64,000 bases of DNA from Lytechinus variegatus (Eukaryota; Echinodermata; Echinoidea; Temnopleuroida; Toxopneustidae): assembly GCF_018143015.1 (NCBI RefSeq), contig NC_054741.1, positions 54,141,048-54,205,047 of the forward strand, read 5' to 3'. The notes beneath the pieces were generated by a model. It did no database searches. It had not been told where the DNA came from and saw nothing but the letters and a program-made list of their open reading frames with translations. How positions within the stretch are numbered: position 1 is the stretch's first letter; each line of letters opens with the position of its first letter. The translations under genes were made by a program, and so were the position numbers. Below are positions 49,601 to 59,247 of this stretch, one piece after another.

Positions 49601-52600
49601 CAGAGTATTTCATGTCATGTCTATTTCGAGCAATAAAATATGTATTTTCATCTTTTTTTTCATCTTTTCATGATGCATTATGTATCTTTTTTATCAGGGT
49701 ATTGTGGTGGAGGTGCCGTTTGCTCACTTCTTTCTGAGTCAGATCTTGGATCACAATCACAGTACTCTCTACAGTCCCATCGATGAACTGCCCTCGCTTG
49801 ACAAGGAACTCTACAAGAATCTCACGTTTGTCAAGGTTGGTGATTTCATTTCACATGTCATCTTGTTGCAAAGGTTGAGTTTGTGCACATGCGATGCACA
49901 AGCGTGGCGTTAAGGGCGTTCTTGCCCCGACTCGTAGATTTGTGTAGGTGCACATTAGAATAGTTTGTGTTCATTTTATATTCAAACAGCTTCAAAATGG
50001 GGTGTTAAGATGCTTTTACAAATTGTTTTATTGAAAAAAATTAACATCTTGGGGATGTCTTACAAAGTGTATAAGCATGCTGAATTGCCAACATGCGTAT
50101 GATATATATAGTGCATAATCTCATTTAATTATACTCGGTAACTTGCATCTCATGAACATGATCTGACCAATGTATTGATGCTGTTGTGATGCCATTGGAC
50201 ATGTAATTGTTATGTTTAGTTGACTTATATCTTCATGGAGCACCACATTTCTTGAGTGCAATATGGCAATTTCTAGGAAATCGTACAGTTATAATATACC
50301 CATATATATGAATTATATGTTAGGGTATTATTCGTATACAGCTTTTATAGATTTTGATCTTGCTTAGATTTCATTCCCTTTTTCATAATAGATTTGTCTT
50401 CTATGCATTCAGCATTCTGGATATGCCTTCTGAGCAATTGATTTTTTTGTACCCAATATGTACCTTACATTTTTGTACATTTTATTGTGTTTTTAATGAA
50501 AAAAAAAAAATCTTTGGCAATATTCCAATTTTTGCTGTGAATGATCTGCAAGTAAACTTAAAAGATTCTTTTACATTTTTTTTCATCCCCTGACTGCAGC
50601 ATTATGATGGTGACGTGGCTGATTTAGATCTTGGGTTTTCATTAGATGAAGACTTCATGGGGAAGCTTGTCACTCATGAATTGATTCCAGGTGGGAAGGC
50701 CATTACAGTCAACAACCAAAACAAGTAAGATATCACCTAGCTTAAACAATATAAACAGCAAATTTTATGCACTCTACAGAGTAAAATAAGAGTCAGTAAC
50801 TGAATAAAATTTTGAGGTGAATTGTGGATGGTGATGTTAGGAAAAAATTCCTGATTTTGCCTATCATGGAGATAAATAAGAAGAGAATGTCAAGAAGAAG
50901 AAGCAGCTAAGGAAGGGATAAAAATCACCTTCTGAGGAGATCCTACTGCTTCATTTTGAAATGAATAATTGTGTTTTAGAATGATAGTAAATCTAGTCGA
51001 TCAAATATAAAATCCAACACAGGCCAGAGATATTAATATCCCTTTGTGCAGTTTAATGTCAGTATAATCTACGAGCCCCCCCTCTTTTCAGTGCATTTGA
51101 TAGTGGTTTCACAGTACACCATGTATTCTCTTTCATCATGTGGAAGAGCCGTGGTGTAGTTTTATATTAATATCGCTATGGTGTAGTGGTTCTGACTCTC
51201 GCCTTGTAAACAGAGGGTCGTGTGTTCAAATCCCACTGCGGTCTAGCGTCTTTTGGCATGGCGTTTATCCACAGTTTGCTACTCTCGACCCAGGTGCTAA
51301 ATGGGTACCTGGTAGAATGCAAAAGTTATTGTATGTTTGGCCAGCGCCATTATGAGGCTGCGATGAATGCAAAGAATGCTCCCCAGGAAGTGCAAATAGT
51401 GTCCTTTCCTTGCAGGATTGAAATAAATCCAATGACCGGGGTAATAATATGTTGGAAAGTGCTTTGAGCTGTTATGGAAAAAGCACTTTATAAAAACTGG
51501 CTATTATTATCATTATTCTTTTTCTTTTGTGGGCGTATGTTGGTCCTGAAGAGGACCACCCATACTTGACGTTTCGACAAGTGTGTTCTTGTCATCTTCA
51601 GGAGAATGCAATAGTGATGATATGCTCACAATTATTTATTCATTAGCCCGTTCGCGACGGCATAGTAGAATAGGATCTAACACCCTAAACGAGATTAATC
51701 AGCCGACCATGTCAAGTTCGAGCAGCTCCATTGTTCCGTGCGTGCGAGCTGGATCGTTGATTACAAAAGCGTGTGTGCGATCCACGATGAGTGAATTGAT
51801 CGATCGATAGTTTTCGCGCATGCGTAGTTCATTTCCTGTTTTGGCTGCACGGAGTTCAGAGCTCACCTGTCTCTCAAGTGCTATGTCCGCACAGAGTGAC
51901 TTCTTTGAGAATGTATTGTTTGTGATGTGGGTTTTGAAGTTCTTCTTGGACTTCTTCTTTTTTTTATATTACTATTATCATAATATTATCATTCTCCCTT
52001 CCTTTCTTCTTCCTTTTCTTCTTTTTCGATCTTCTTATTATTATCAATATTATTATTCTCATTTCTTTTCTTCTCATATTCTTCTTTTTCGATATTCTTC
52101 TTATCTTATCATCCTCATTTCCTTTCTTCTTCTGTTCGATCTCTCATATTTTTGTTCTTATACTTCCTATTTATAGACCCCCCCTTCTCCCTTGATATAG
52201 TCTTGCTTTGTTTCCTCTTGCAAATGAAATCCTCCTTTTTTTCCTTTTTCTTTTTATAATGCTCCCTTTTCCTTTTCTCCTCCTTCTTCTTCACTGATAA
52301 TTGTGCAATCCTACACCTCCTCCATCTCCTAAATTTTCTATTTCCCCTCTATTTATTCTTGTTATGATTTTGTTTGTGCTTCTTCTTTTTCCTTTTTTTC
52401 TTCGTCGTCTTATCTTCTCTTACCTATTCTCATTATTCTTTTACTCCCGTCATCCTATTTTGCTTTATTTTGTTCTCTCTCTGTTTTTCTCTTCTTGCAA
52501 ATTGAAAAAAAAATGAAGAACATGATATTTCTTTTTAAAAGTATGTCCGCCAAATCATGAATCTTCAAAATATCTTTATATGCATACAAGTAATACTTTC

Positions 52601-55600
52601 TGAACAAGAAATCATAATCTTCTCGATAGGGAGCAGTTCTTACCAATCCACAAATTTGCAAGGTGGTATACGACAATTATTATGAAGATTATTTATCATT
52701 TACCATCCAGTTATCTAAGTTAGCCCACCCCATCCCCCATGATCACCATTATCTTCTCCTTTCATCTTTTTTTCCATTTCGTCTTCTTTTTTATTTTATC
52801 TTTTTCTTTGTCTTATCATTATATTCATAATCTTTATCATTGTTGTTATTATTATCAATATTATTATTTTTATCATCCGATTGTTATATTTTCTTTTATT
52901 ATTTGTTAATATCATTGTTGGTGTTGATAGTAATGTTTATAATTGTTATCATTGATATTATGTAAACATTTGACTATTTTACATGTAAAGAATAAAAGAA
53001 TTTAGTTTAATTTGATTAAAACATATTGCTATTGTCATGTTTGGCGCAGCCCGAAAGAAGAATCAGTTAATCCCCTTACCTCTAGTCAACCTATACTTAT
53101 ATTCTCTCTCTCCTCTATTTTCCCTTTACTTTTTTCCCTTCTCTTCAATCAGTAGCTTACCCCGGGGGGGGGGGGGTGTAGGGTTCAATTTCATACGCAG
53201 TGCAATGCAGTGACCAGTGTGAAGATGTTGGATTGGATATCATTTTTCCCCGAAATTTTGTGTTTTTTGTAACATGCGTTTGTCCGTCTTTATGGCAAAT
53301 ACATGTAAATTGTAAGTAACAGATCGCGAGAGAAAGTGTCAACGATGCGAATGATAATGCCTATCCCAGAGATTATTCTTCACTCAAAGATGAAGCCCTA
53401 TATCGGGCGCCACGTGCGCAGCATTATCATTCTGCCTTGGTCATGTACGTTTTCACTGAAATGTATAGGTCAGACATATTTGTATTTAATGTAACTAACT
53501 TTTACACTTTCTGGTAGATTCAGAGGCATATTATCCAGGGCGCCCCAACTAAGTTTCGCCGAAGCAATCATTCCAACGAATTATCAAGGAGCAAAATTGT
53601 ATATTCTCAATCACCAGTCGACCCCACTCCGCGTTTGCTGTGTATATAGGCAGCTATTATGTCAGCGTAAGGAGCGAAGATTTTATGTGACGGGGGGGGG
53701 GAGAATAAAAATACTTTCGTGCTGGGGAAAAACGTCCCGAGGACACATTGTGTATTGTTAAAAAGTAGAAATTGTGACATTAACCCCCTTACCCCATTTT
53801 TAATGTTTGATACTCTATGTAGGTTTGCTGATTACAATATATCTTTTTAAAAAAATTGCCAGCAAAATCGAAAAAAAAATAGTTTTAAATTCTCGTTTGA
53901 AACACACAATGTAAATACACAAATGACAATAAACAGAATGGATTATTCGGAACTTATCGATTACAAGTCTCAGTTTCGTATCATTTAAATTTGACGTTTC
54001 AATCACACGATGCAAGCAAGTGAAGAGCCTTTGCCAAATGTATGTTTTGAATGACCGCTTATACGGTGTGTGACTGGAAACCAGCTCCTAAATGAGTCAG
54101 TATGTGTCTTTTATTCATGAAGTTACAGTGATTTATGTGTGCATTTTTCTTCTAAAGGTGCTCTGAAAATACGACTTTTGGACATGATTTTTTGAAAAAG
54201 TCCTTGCCGTGGGAGGGGGGAATCCCCCCTCCCACACCCTCCCCCCGCTCGGTCACTTCGCTCCCTCGCCGCTGGTGCCCCCCCCCTATTTCAAAATCCT
54301 GGATCCGCCCCTGTATCGCATCACATTTTTTATATGCAGGTCAAACCAAACCACGATAACATGCATCAGAATAAAATCAATTGGGGAAACCTTAGATTTT
54401 TCGAAAATTCATATAATGAGATAATATGGATAAAACATGCTTCACATACTTTGTACATCGTAAATAACACATATTAGTCTTCATTAGCATGATTATGCCT
54501 ATGTCACGGTGTTTATCACTCTTTGGTGTTGAACCAAACTGACAAAGGGTGAATTCATCCGTACATCCTTCCCTTTCAAGTCACTATTTTACATTGTTAG
54601 TAAGTGGCAACTTTATTGATCTTCGCTGGATGCCCTTTTGTCATTTTCAAAGAAAAGGGGGCCATGCCTCCATCAATTACCCCATCCGTATCGTTAGAAC
54701 AAAATATAGTGTATGTACGATCTGAGGTATTATCAATACCCAGCTGTATACACTTTTGTTTAGGATTATAAAAATCGATATCAACTTAAAGTCGTGTACT
54801 CTCTTCTAGTTTGATCTAGCTTGATCAGTTCATGAAGTTGAATATTATGACAACCATTTTCAAGAGGCAAAATAATGCACCTAAATGAAAGAAGAAAACA
54901 AAAATCTATGTGTTATAAACTGAAACCATGATTTTTCTTCTTCCTATATTTTATCAACGGCGCCATTTTGAAACCTCACAAGCAATTTTTTGTATTGAGT
55001 AGTTTTTATTGACAACTTCAATTCATAAACAAAAAAATATATATATAACAAATAGAACTTTGAAACATAATATTTTAAGGAATGTTACAATAAAACACAA
55101 TGTCAGACATCTTCCAATACATAATTATAAATAACATTGATGATAATTATATGCATCAAGAAGAAACTTCTACAGAAAATTCCAACATATTGATTTTTTT
55201 CCTGTGTCAAATAAAAAACATAAGAGAAATTTTCCAAATACAAAAATAAATAAATAAATCATTAATAAAACCTAAACGAATTGAAGCCATCAGCATATAT
55301 ATTTTTGACCCATCACCTCAGCCTCTTCACCCAAATAAATTCAACCACAAACTCAGCCCTTGTCATTACCCCCCCTTCCCTTGAACACACCCATCGGTAA
55401 TATAGTATCGATCATGTCGATCGTTTTCGATCTATCGTTGATCATATCAGCGCACGCACGCAGCTCTGCGTGCGTTTTGGGTTGCATTTCGCTGCTCCCA
55501 TTATTTTCCCTCACTTTTATTGAATGCGGTATATACGTGGTTCTGCGAAACTGAAAATCATTGAAATCAAGCTTTCATCGCGGCAATGCCCACTGTACGC

Positions 55601-58600
55601 CAATATTGGACTCTCATCGAAGCATAACTCGTTTTATAATGCTTTATAAACTATAGAAACAAAAGGTAAAAACGTATGACTTTCTGGAATGTGTAGTTTA
55701 ATTAATGGATATTCTAATTATACCACAGAAAAGGCAGAAACATAGTATGAAATTGTATTTTTAAAGCCTGCAAATGGATGCGAGTAATAGCCTTTGGGGA
55801 ACCGACTATATACGGCTCCCGTACATGAATGAGTTTTAGGGAACCGTATATATCCGGCTCCCGTTGGCAACGGGTTAGTATATATTTTATTATTATACTT
55901 GTTATGGTTTACATGTTTGATGTTTCTTTTTAATTCAGGATCAAGTACATCCATCTGATGGCTCACTTTCGCATGTGCCATCAGATCCGGGATCAGACCC
56001 GTGCCTTCAAGCGAGGATTCCTCTCCCTCATCAACCCCCAATGGTTAGCTTGGTTCTCTGGTCCGGAAGTCCAGAGACTCATCTCAGGAGATGTAAACGC
56101 CCTGGACTTGAGCGATCTCAGGTATGCATCGCTTCGGCATGATAACATTTGTAGTGTAAAACAGTCAAACTGTAGCTACCACTTACTTATAGAAGACCTG
56201 CCAGTAAATAATACATTTTTGTTAACCTTGAACATAGAATCATTTACTAAAGAATCTGTCGACAAAGACCACTTTTCTCATCCCCATTTGGTGGTCATTA
56301 TGATAATGATAATAATAATAGTGGTATAGTTACCCAGGGTAGCCACTTCAGTTTCGAAAACTGTTCTTCCAGCGGGCCCTGCTATTATTACCTAGTCTTA
56401 TATTATAGGGAGGTGTTACTGTAGTAAGTAGTAGTGATAATTAAGACATGATTTTCTTTTTTTTTATTCAGTCCCTTCGCCAACATTTAGGTATTTTTTC
56501 AGTAACTAACGCATGACATGTATCATACGAATCACACCAAATGAAAAAGTCTGTAAGGTTCGCAATATGTAATTTATTGATAATTCAGTATTTGCTATTA
56601 TGTTATTATAAAACACTGATACATGTAACATTGAAGAGGCTTATGATTCTCCATGTGAGATATGAAACGAACTGTTCGGTTGTGGAAGAGATTGCGTTGG
56701 AATCAAAAGACAAGTGGGGAGAACTATCTTCCATGTGACAAGGTGATGTCATCTACACATCATTGCCAAGACTCCTCAACTCATCTACTCCATCATAGTT
56801 CATCTGAATTACAGGCCTTTTTTATGGAGTTTTCTTACAAAGGATTACTCTTTCCTCTCATCTAATCTCTTTCTTTAACCTTTTGTGGATTGTAACATCT
56901 CCTATGCTGACTGTTCCACCGCCTTTATAAAACCTTTTTTTGTAAACCTTTATAAAAATAAAATAATTGATGTATGCTGTATATTTTTCTTAGGGACCCA
57001 CGATATAATTATGTATTTATTGTCATTATAGGAAACACACACAGTACTATGGAGGTTTTCATAATTCCCACAGAGTGATCAACTGGCTTTTTGATATCCT
57101 CAGCAATGACTTTAACATCCAGGAGAGGGGGCTCTTTCTCAAGGTAAAGTATCACCATCTTCATCACCATCGTCATCGTCATCATCATCCTCATCCTTAT
57201 CATAATCATCAACATCATCATAATCATCATTCTCCTCTTCATCCTCCTCATCATCATCGATATCAGTCATCCTCCTCCTCATCATCATCATCATCGATAT
57301 CAGTCATCCATATCATCCTCATCATCATCATCATCATCCTCCTCCTCATCATCATAATCGATATCAGTCATCCATGTCATCATCAACATCATCATCATCA
57401 CCACCACCACCATCATCACCATCATCATTATCGTCATCATCGTTGTCATCCTCCAACTCCTCCTAATCATCTTCATTATCCTCGCCACCACAATTATCAT
57501 CATCATCATCATGTATTTCATTCAGCATCTTCCCTCTTAGAAAGGGGGGGGTAATGATATCTCACCAAGAAAAAGGGTTTCTGGAAATATAGAACTTTAA
57601 AATGATTTATTCCAGCTTTTTAATATTTTTCTTTATTTTGTCATCCTGATTTTAACCGAATTAGCACTTTATATTTTATTATATCATTACCAGTCCTTGA
57701 ATAAGGATTTCTGGAAATATACACAATTTTAATTGATGAACTACTGCTTTTATCTTATCTTTGTTTTGATCATCCTCATTAATGAGTAAGATTATTTTTC
57801 TTCTCCTAGTTTGTGACAAGTTGTTCTAAAGCTCCTCTGCTTGGATTTGCTCATTTGGAACCACCATTCTCAATAAGATGTGTGGAAGTCAGTGATGATC
57901 AGGTAATATATTGTTTCTAAATTCATATAAAAAAATTCCCAAATCCCTGTTCACCCCGGTGTGGCTCAGAAAACTGATTTTTTTTCCTTTTTTTTTACTG
58001 AGTTGATATGAAAAGTGGTCAGCTGGAATGTTAGGTTGTAGTGTACTCAGCAGCTAATGCCGTGCTGGCATGTTTCCCCAACACTATCTACTTCACAAAG
58101 GAAATTATTGTGTAATAATAGAATGATGTGCACTTACAGGGAGTGTGTATTGTTTATCTGTAAAAAGCTGCACATTTACAGTTAGGCATATGTGAACAGA
58201 GTGGGAGAGTTTGTTACTGCAACATTTTTACGATAATATTGCAGTGGTATTTGTCATGTCCAGAAAATAGCCACAAAATATCAACAAAATCAGCATAAAA
58301 ACTGGAGGAAGCCAAATACCATAGAAAGGATTACATCTGCAACCCCCTCCCCAGAATAATTGCATTTTTTTTTCAACTGCTGTATGATTGGATAAAGGTT
58401 GATTGATCTCATAATTTGAATAATCTAATGGTCCTAATGGTAAGGACAACAGGACTTTTATAAATTTCCTGAAATTATTACTTGCTTGATTAAATGGTAC
58501 AATAGCTGTTTTGTTTTCAAGACAATGAATCTGTTTTAATATCACATACAGGACACTGGGGATACAGTCGGAAGCGTTCTGCGTGGCTTTTTACGCATCC

Positions 58601-58743
58601 AGCGGCGCGACCCTGTCAGCCGCCTGCCGACCTCATCGACGTGCTTCAATCTCCTCAAGCTACCAAACTATCAAAAGAAGAGCACGCTGAAAGAGAAGCT
58701 GCGTTATGCAATCACCAGCAATACAGGATTTGAGTTATCATAG
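24225..58743 (+). CDS. UBE3B: HECT E3 ubiquitin-protein ligase UBE3B (28 coding exons, 1068 aa)
   Basis: The HECT E3 accepts ubiquitin from an E2 on a Cys thioester and passes it to substrate Lys; mammalian UBE3B is reported to bind calmodulin through its IQ motif and associate with mitochondria. Exons: 24225-24338, 25155-25281, 26410-26474, 28172-28231, 28861-28965, 29492-29591, 33307-33475, 34003-34108, 35002-35122, 36585-36619, 37162-37191, 37911-38023, 38657-38802, 40126-40290, 40781-40952, 42306-42424, 42945-43056, 43442-43541, 45629-45748, 46300-46377, 47763-47861, 47992-48099, 49698-49835, 50600-50724, 55939-56121, 57032-57143, 57810-57902, 58552-58743. All join in phase with GT-AG ends; the total of 1068 aa equals the human length. 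IQ motif: residues 37-50 ([14 protein letters not shown]). HECT landmarks: [39 protein letters not shown], and [12 protein letters not shown] with catalytic Cys1036 (58642-58644), followed by the C-terminal GFELS. No lesion was seen. Confidence 0.97.
27128..27305. mobile_element. MITE with GGTGTTTCATAAAGCTGTTC ends, copy 1
   Basis: The left end GGGTGGGTGTTTCATAAAGC and the right end GCTTTATGTAACACCCACC are inverted repeats. It lies in UBE3B intron 3 and is related to the element at 44357-44497. Confidence 0.7.
27483..27979. mobile_element. Large foldback MITE (~497 bp) in UBE3B intron 3
   Basis: Ends ACCCGAATTCACAA and TTGTGAATTCGGGCC are inverted. Inner inverted segments GAAAACCCACGGTTGA / TCAACCGTGGGTTTTC, CACAGTGCACCAAATT / AATTTGGTGCACTGTG and GAGTCCACTATT / CAGTGGACTC show near-complete arm symmetry. 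The overlapping open frames are repeat artefacts. Confidence 0.8.
28274..28316. repeat. Near-perfect 43-bp palindrome after UBE3B exon 4
   Basis: ACATAACACTGCTTTAAA and TTTAAAGCAGTGTTATGT face each other around a short AT centre, about 45 bp after the exon 4 donor. Confidence 0.8.
28574..28605. repeat. (TA)n(GA)n compound microsatellite
   Basis: A short TA run passes directly into a GA run in UBE3B intron 4. Confidence 0.9.
29628..29898 (-). mobile_element. ~270-bp MITE family 'GGCCC-GTCTTACAAAGAGTT', copy 1 (reverse)
   Basis: The ends GCCCTGTCTTATAAAGAGTTACGATTGATCC and the complementary CTCTTTGTAAGACGAGGCCC bracket a conserved middle (CAATGTCCTCTGTAAACAAAG, TTGACATTGCTGGCC). Three more copies, in the opposite orientation, lie at 44618, 49084 and 58952. 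The copy sits 37 bp after UBE3B exon 6. Confidence 0.85.
30236..30535. mobile_element. Foldback MITE (GGCCCATATTCTGA ends)
   Basis: GGCCCATATTCTGATAGCAG on the left and CAGAATACAGGCCCAT on the right are inverted. Inner inverted segments are CAGGTTTAAAGTTGTGG / CAACTTTAAACCTG. It is related at its ends to the element at 35604-35845. Confidence 0.75.
31075..31830. repeat. Older copy of the 'GCGAGCGC-AAGCGCGAGCTGAAA' repeat nested in the hAT element
   Basis: A G-rich left part is followed by degenerate blocks of the type AATGCGAGCGCAAAGCGCGAGCTCAAAAATTT. These are parallel to the intact element at 32074-32825 but without recognised ends. Confidence 0.5.
32066..32833. mobile_element. Nested 752-bp hAT-like MITE with 8-bp TSD and internal repeats
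   Basis: TSD ACTATAAT stands at 32066-32073 and 32826-32833. The ends are CAGTGGCGTAAC (32074) and GTTACGTCACTG (to 32825), 11 of 12 bases matching as inverted repeats. Inside, GCGAGCGCGAAGCGCGAGCTGAAA-like units recur every 110-150 bp. It inserted into the larger 30624-33256 element and is therefore younger. Confidence 0.88.
35150..35534. mobile_element. Foldback MITE ~385 bp just after UBE3B exon 9
   Basis: The outer segments TTCTCA / TGAGAA and the core CTAAAACTAGTTTACTGGAAAC / GTTTCCAGTAAACTAGTTTTAG are inverted. It begins about 28 bp after the exon 9 donor. It has no coding content; the two opposing 62-77 aa frames are shadows. Confidence 0.8.
35604..35845. mobile_element. Foldback MITE (AATGGCC...GGGCCATT ends)
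   Basis: AATGGCCAGTATTCTCA is matched by TTTAGAATATGGGCCATTT. Inner inverted CAATTGTACCATGGTACAAAAACA / TTTTGTACCATGGTACAAT arms. UBE3B intron 9. Confidence 0.75.
36070..36391. mobile_element. Head-to-head MITE dimer forming a ~320-bp palindrome
   Basis: The first half (36070-36228) runs from GGGGAGCGTTTCATGA to TTCATGAAACGCCCCCC and is itself bounded by inverted ends. The second half (36231-36391) is its diverged reverse complement. Shared internal blocks: GGACTTGTCGGACGTTTTATC, TCTGACAACTTGTC, CCAATCAAAATC/GATTCTGATTGG. It lies in UBE3B intron 9; a remnant of the family is at 20596-20720. Confidence 0.82.
38026..38273. mobile_element. MITE abutting the UBE3B exon 12 splice donor
   Basis: Left end CAGTGGGTGATTTCAAG and right end CTTGAAATCACCCAGTG are inverted, followed by GGTGTTGGC / GTCAACAC-type inner matches. 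Exon 12 ends at 38023 and the intron starts GTCAGTGGG, so the element begins two bases into the intron and overlaps the donor consensus. Confidence 0.7.
39046..39102. repeat. (AC)n / (CT)n low-complexity tract
   Basis: An AC microsatellite is followed by CT-rich sequence in UBE3B intron 13. The following 39103-39430 ends in AATGAATAAAAATACATG then an A-run, which could be a retroposed 3' tail; this is uncertain. Confidence 0.6.
39720..39930. repeat. Purine-rich GGA/GAA tract in UBE3B intron 13
   Basis: The + strand is almost entirely purine, mainly AGGAGG and GAAGA words. The Ser/Phe-rich minus-strand open frame over it is compositional. Confidence 0.8.
41310..41760. repeat. Unclassified interspersed repeat with 'GCTCAAGGCGCTT' motif
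   Basis: Sequence with TTATATAGCATC, GCTCAAGGCGCTTAGAAGAG and AGCTCCTGTGGTAGCGAATTCC resembles repeat-derived DNA. It lies directly before the minus-strand SINE. UBE3B intron 15. Class not determined. Confidence 0.35.
41850..42116 (-). mobile_element. tRNA-derived SINE, copy 3 (minus strand)
   Basis: Read on the minus strand from 42116: GTGGAGCGTTGTGGCCCAGTGG (box A), then GGGTCGTGGGTTCGAATCCCAG (box B), then the body with CAGCAAGAAACTGATCC, CTGCACTCGACCCAGGTGA and a tail with GAGCGCCTTGAGC. This is the best-preserved head of this SINE subfamily in the window. UBE3B intron 15. Confidence 0.82.
44357..44500. mobile_element. MITE with GTGTTTCATAAAGCTGTTC ends, copy 2
   Basis: GGTGTTTCATAAAGCTGTTC with GTAAGTTAAGAGCGACTGGTGATC is matched inverted by GATCACCAGTCG...AAGTCGCTCTTAACTTAC and GAACAGCTTTATGAAAC. 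Near-perfect hairpin; UBE3B intron 18. Confidence 0.85.
44618..44876 (+). mobile_element. ~270-bp MITE family, copy 2
   Basis: It begins AGGCCCTGTCTTACAAAGTG and contains CTATGGAAAGCCAGCAAT and CTGTTTGTCTACAAAGGACA. The right end runs directly into the next element at 44877. Confidence 0.8.
44877..45461. mobile_element. Foldback MITE ~585 bp (GGACAAGTCCACC family, copy 2)
   Basis: Left end TAAAGGACAAGTCCACCCC pairs with the right end GAGGTGGACTAGACCTTTA. Internal arms carry the same CAAAACAGTTATATG and GTGAGTGACATCATC segments as the copy at 4256-4872. Confidence 0.82.
46062..46225 (+). mobile_element. tRNA-derived SINE fragment (3' part)
   Basis: CTTCAGCAAGAAATTCACCC, GATGCACTCAACCCAGGTGAG and GAATGGGTTCCTGGTAGGAAT match the bodies of the SINEs at 17510 and 41850; the tRNA-like head is missing. 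Confidence 0.65.
46300..58743 (+). CDS. UBE3B: UBE3B exons 20-28: HECT catalytic domain
   Basis: Residues from about 694 to 1068. Exon 20 carries [12 protein letters not shown]. Exons 21-22 carry the N-lobe core. Exons 23-25 carry the region that contacts E2 in HECT ligases by family knowledge. Exon 26 carries [12 protein letters not shown]. Exons 27-28 carry the C-lobe, with [16 protein letters not shown] and the active-site Cys1036. The acidic-aromatic tail TGFELS at the extreme C terminus is the conserved HECT ending. This part of the gene shows the strongest similarity to human UBE3B as I recall it. Confidence 0.95.
48468..48740 (+). mobile_element. tRNA-derived SINE, copy 4
   Basis: Box-A-like GCTGTGGCGTAGCGGTTC, GACTCTCGCCTTGTAATCAGAGGG, then a body with CCTTTGGCAAGGCGTCAATC and a terminal AAAAGCGCTATATAAATGCC. 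Box B is deleted. UBE3B intron 22. Confidence 0.8.
49084..49333 (+). mobile_element. ~270-bp MITE family, copy 3
   Basis: Ends GGGACCTATCTTACAAAG and CTTTGTAAGATGGGAC are inverted; the middle carries CTAAGGAAAGCCAGCAACGC and CCTCTTTGTTTACAAAG. UBE3B intron 22. Confidence 0.82.
49396..49590 (+). mobile_element. tRNA-like SINE head of a second type
   Basis: A tRNA-like D-arm (GGCTCAGTTGGTAGAGCG) and box B (GGTCAAGGGTCCAAACCCC) are spaced as in a tRNA. There is no matching acceptor stem, and position 33 of the anticodon loop is not T. The downstream GGGATAGAGCATCG tail has no tRNA counterpart. More likely a SINE remnant than a tRNA gene. Confidence 0.5.
51141..51505 (+). mobile_element. tRNA-derived SINE, copy 5
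   Basis: Box A TATGGTGTAGTGGTTC, then CTCTCGCCTTGTAAACAGAGGG and box B GTGTTCAAATCCCACTGC. The body has TTTTGGCATGGCG, GGTGCTAAATGGGTACCTGG and GTGCTTTGAGC, with an AAAAGCACTTTATAAA end. A truncated second box A precedes it at 51151-51160. UBE3B intron 24. Confidence 0.85.
51506..55938 (+). other. Remainder of the 5.2-kb UBE3B intron 24
   Basis: Contents seen: a CT-rich tract (about 51960-52500), an AT-rich TTATTATCA-rich segment (52740-52990), G-runs at 53162 and 53693, a minus-oriented transposon end with the C-run and CCTGGATCCGCCCCTG (about 54200-54313), and paired GGAACCG-TATATA-CGGCTCCCG motifs (55798-55865). No exon-like frame with conserved content is visible. Confidence 0.5.
51544..51603 (-). 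ncRNA. Hammerhead-like RNA motif (candidate remnant)
   Basis: On the minus strand, 51601 to 51568 reads CTGAAGA, a 6-bp stem GACAAG / CTTGTC with loop AACACA, then GAAA and CGTC. This order (CUGANGA, stem II, GAAA, short palindromic ACGU then C) matches the hammerhead core, but stem I pairing is poor and stem III would need a dimer. The outer repeats TCCTGAAGA / TCTTCAGGA could form a competing hairpin. Activity is unproven. Confidence 0.3.
57150..57530. repeat. (CAT)n / (CTC)n trinucleotide microsatellite in UBE3B intron 26
   Basis: About 380 bp of imperfect ATC/CTC repeats begins within 10 bp of the exon 26 donor (57143|GTAAAG). A second-order duplication is visible (ATCGATATCAGTCATCC recurs at about 57255, 57294 and 57357). 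His- and Met-rich frames are artefacts. Confidence 0.95.
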
Positions 58744-58885
58744 CATTGTTACAATGACACTTACTTTACTTGTCCACGATGCTGGAGGCTTGAGTGCCTG
58801 TTCATCGATCGTAGTATCTCCTCTGGTGGTAGTACCGTATCCATGACATTGAGCAAATAAAAGACTTAACACGAGAAAGGACTGT
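58744..58885 (+). terminator. UBE3B 3' UTR with poly(A) signal
   Basis: The stop TAG is at 58741-58743. AATAAA stands at 58856-58861, 115 bp downstream, followed by sequence compatible with cleavage near 58880. A short 3' UTR is inferred; downstream hexamers were not excluded. Confidence 0.55.
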
Positions 58886-58951
58886 CAGGAGTGTACAGAA
58901 GGTAAATTGTTGATTGCTTGGAATCCGCTTTGTCTACATCCTGGTTGGTCT

Positions 58952-59219
58952 GGGCCCCGTCTTACAAAGAGTTGTGATCGATAGGATCAATCACAACTAT
59001 GGACGGCCAGCAACGTCAACATCTAAAATGCATGTTCGTCCAAAATATTTTCTTACTATGATGTATATTCGTGGATTGATTGTTTTCTTGAAAATTCACT
59101 GCGCTTCTCTTTGCTTACAAAGGACATTGTGCAAATTTCCTGTAGAAAAAAATCATGACACTGATGGATTTCCTTAGAGTTACGATTGATTGGATGAATC
59201 GTAAGATAAGATGGGCCCC
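58952..59219 (+). mobile_element. ~270-bp MITE family, copy 4
   Basis: Left end GGGCCCCGTCTTACAAAGAG, right end GTAAGATAAGATGGGCCCC; the middle has GACGGCCAGCAACGTCAAC and CTTTGCTTACAAAGGACATTG. It lies just past the UBE3B poly(A) signal. Confidence 0.88.
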
Positions 59220-59247
59220 TGGTCCCATCCCACATGGTCTAATCCTG

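Noticed and set aside
49203..49613. 136-aa minus-strand open frame
   Set aside because: It lies across a MITE end and the tRNA-like SINE, with no recognisable domain.
57009..57554. His-rich, Met-rich and Asp-rich open frames
   Set aside because: They are translations of the (CAT)n/(CTC)n repeat in UBE3B intron 26.
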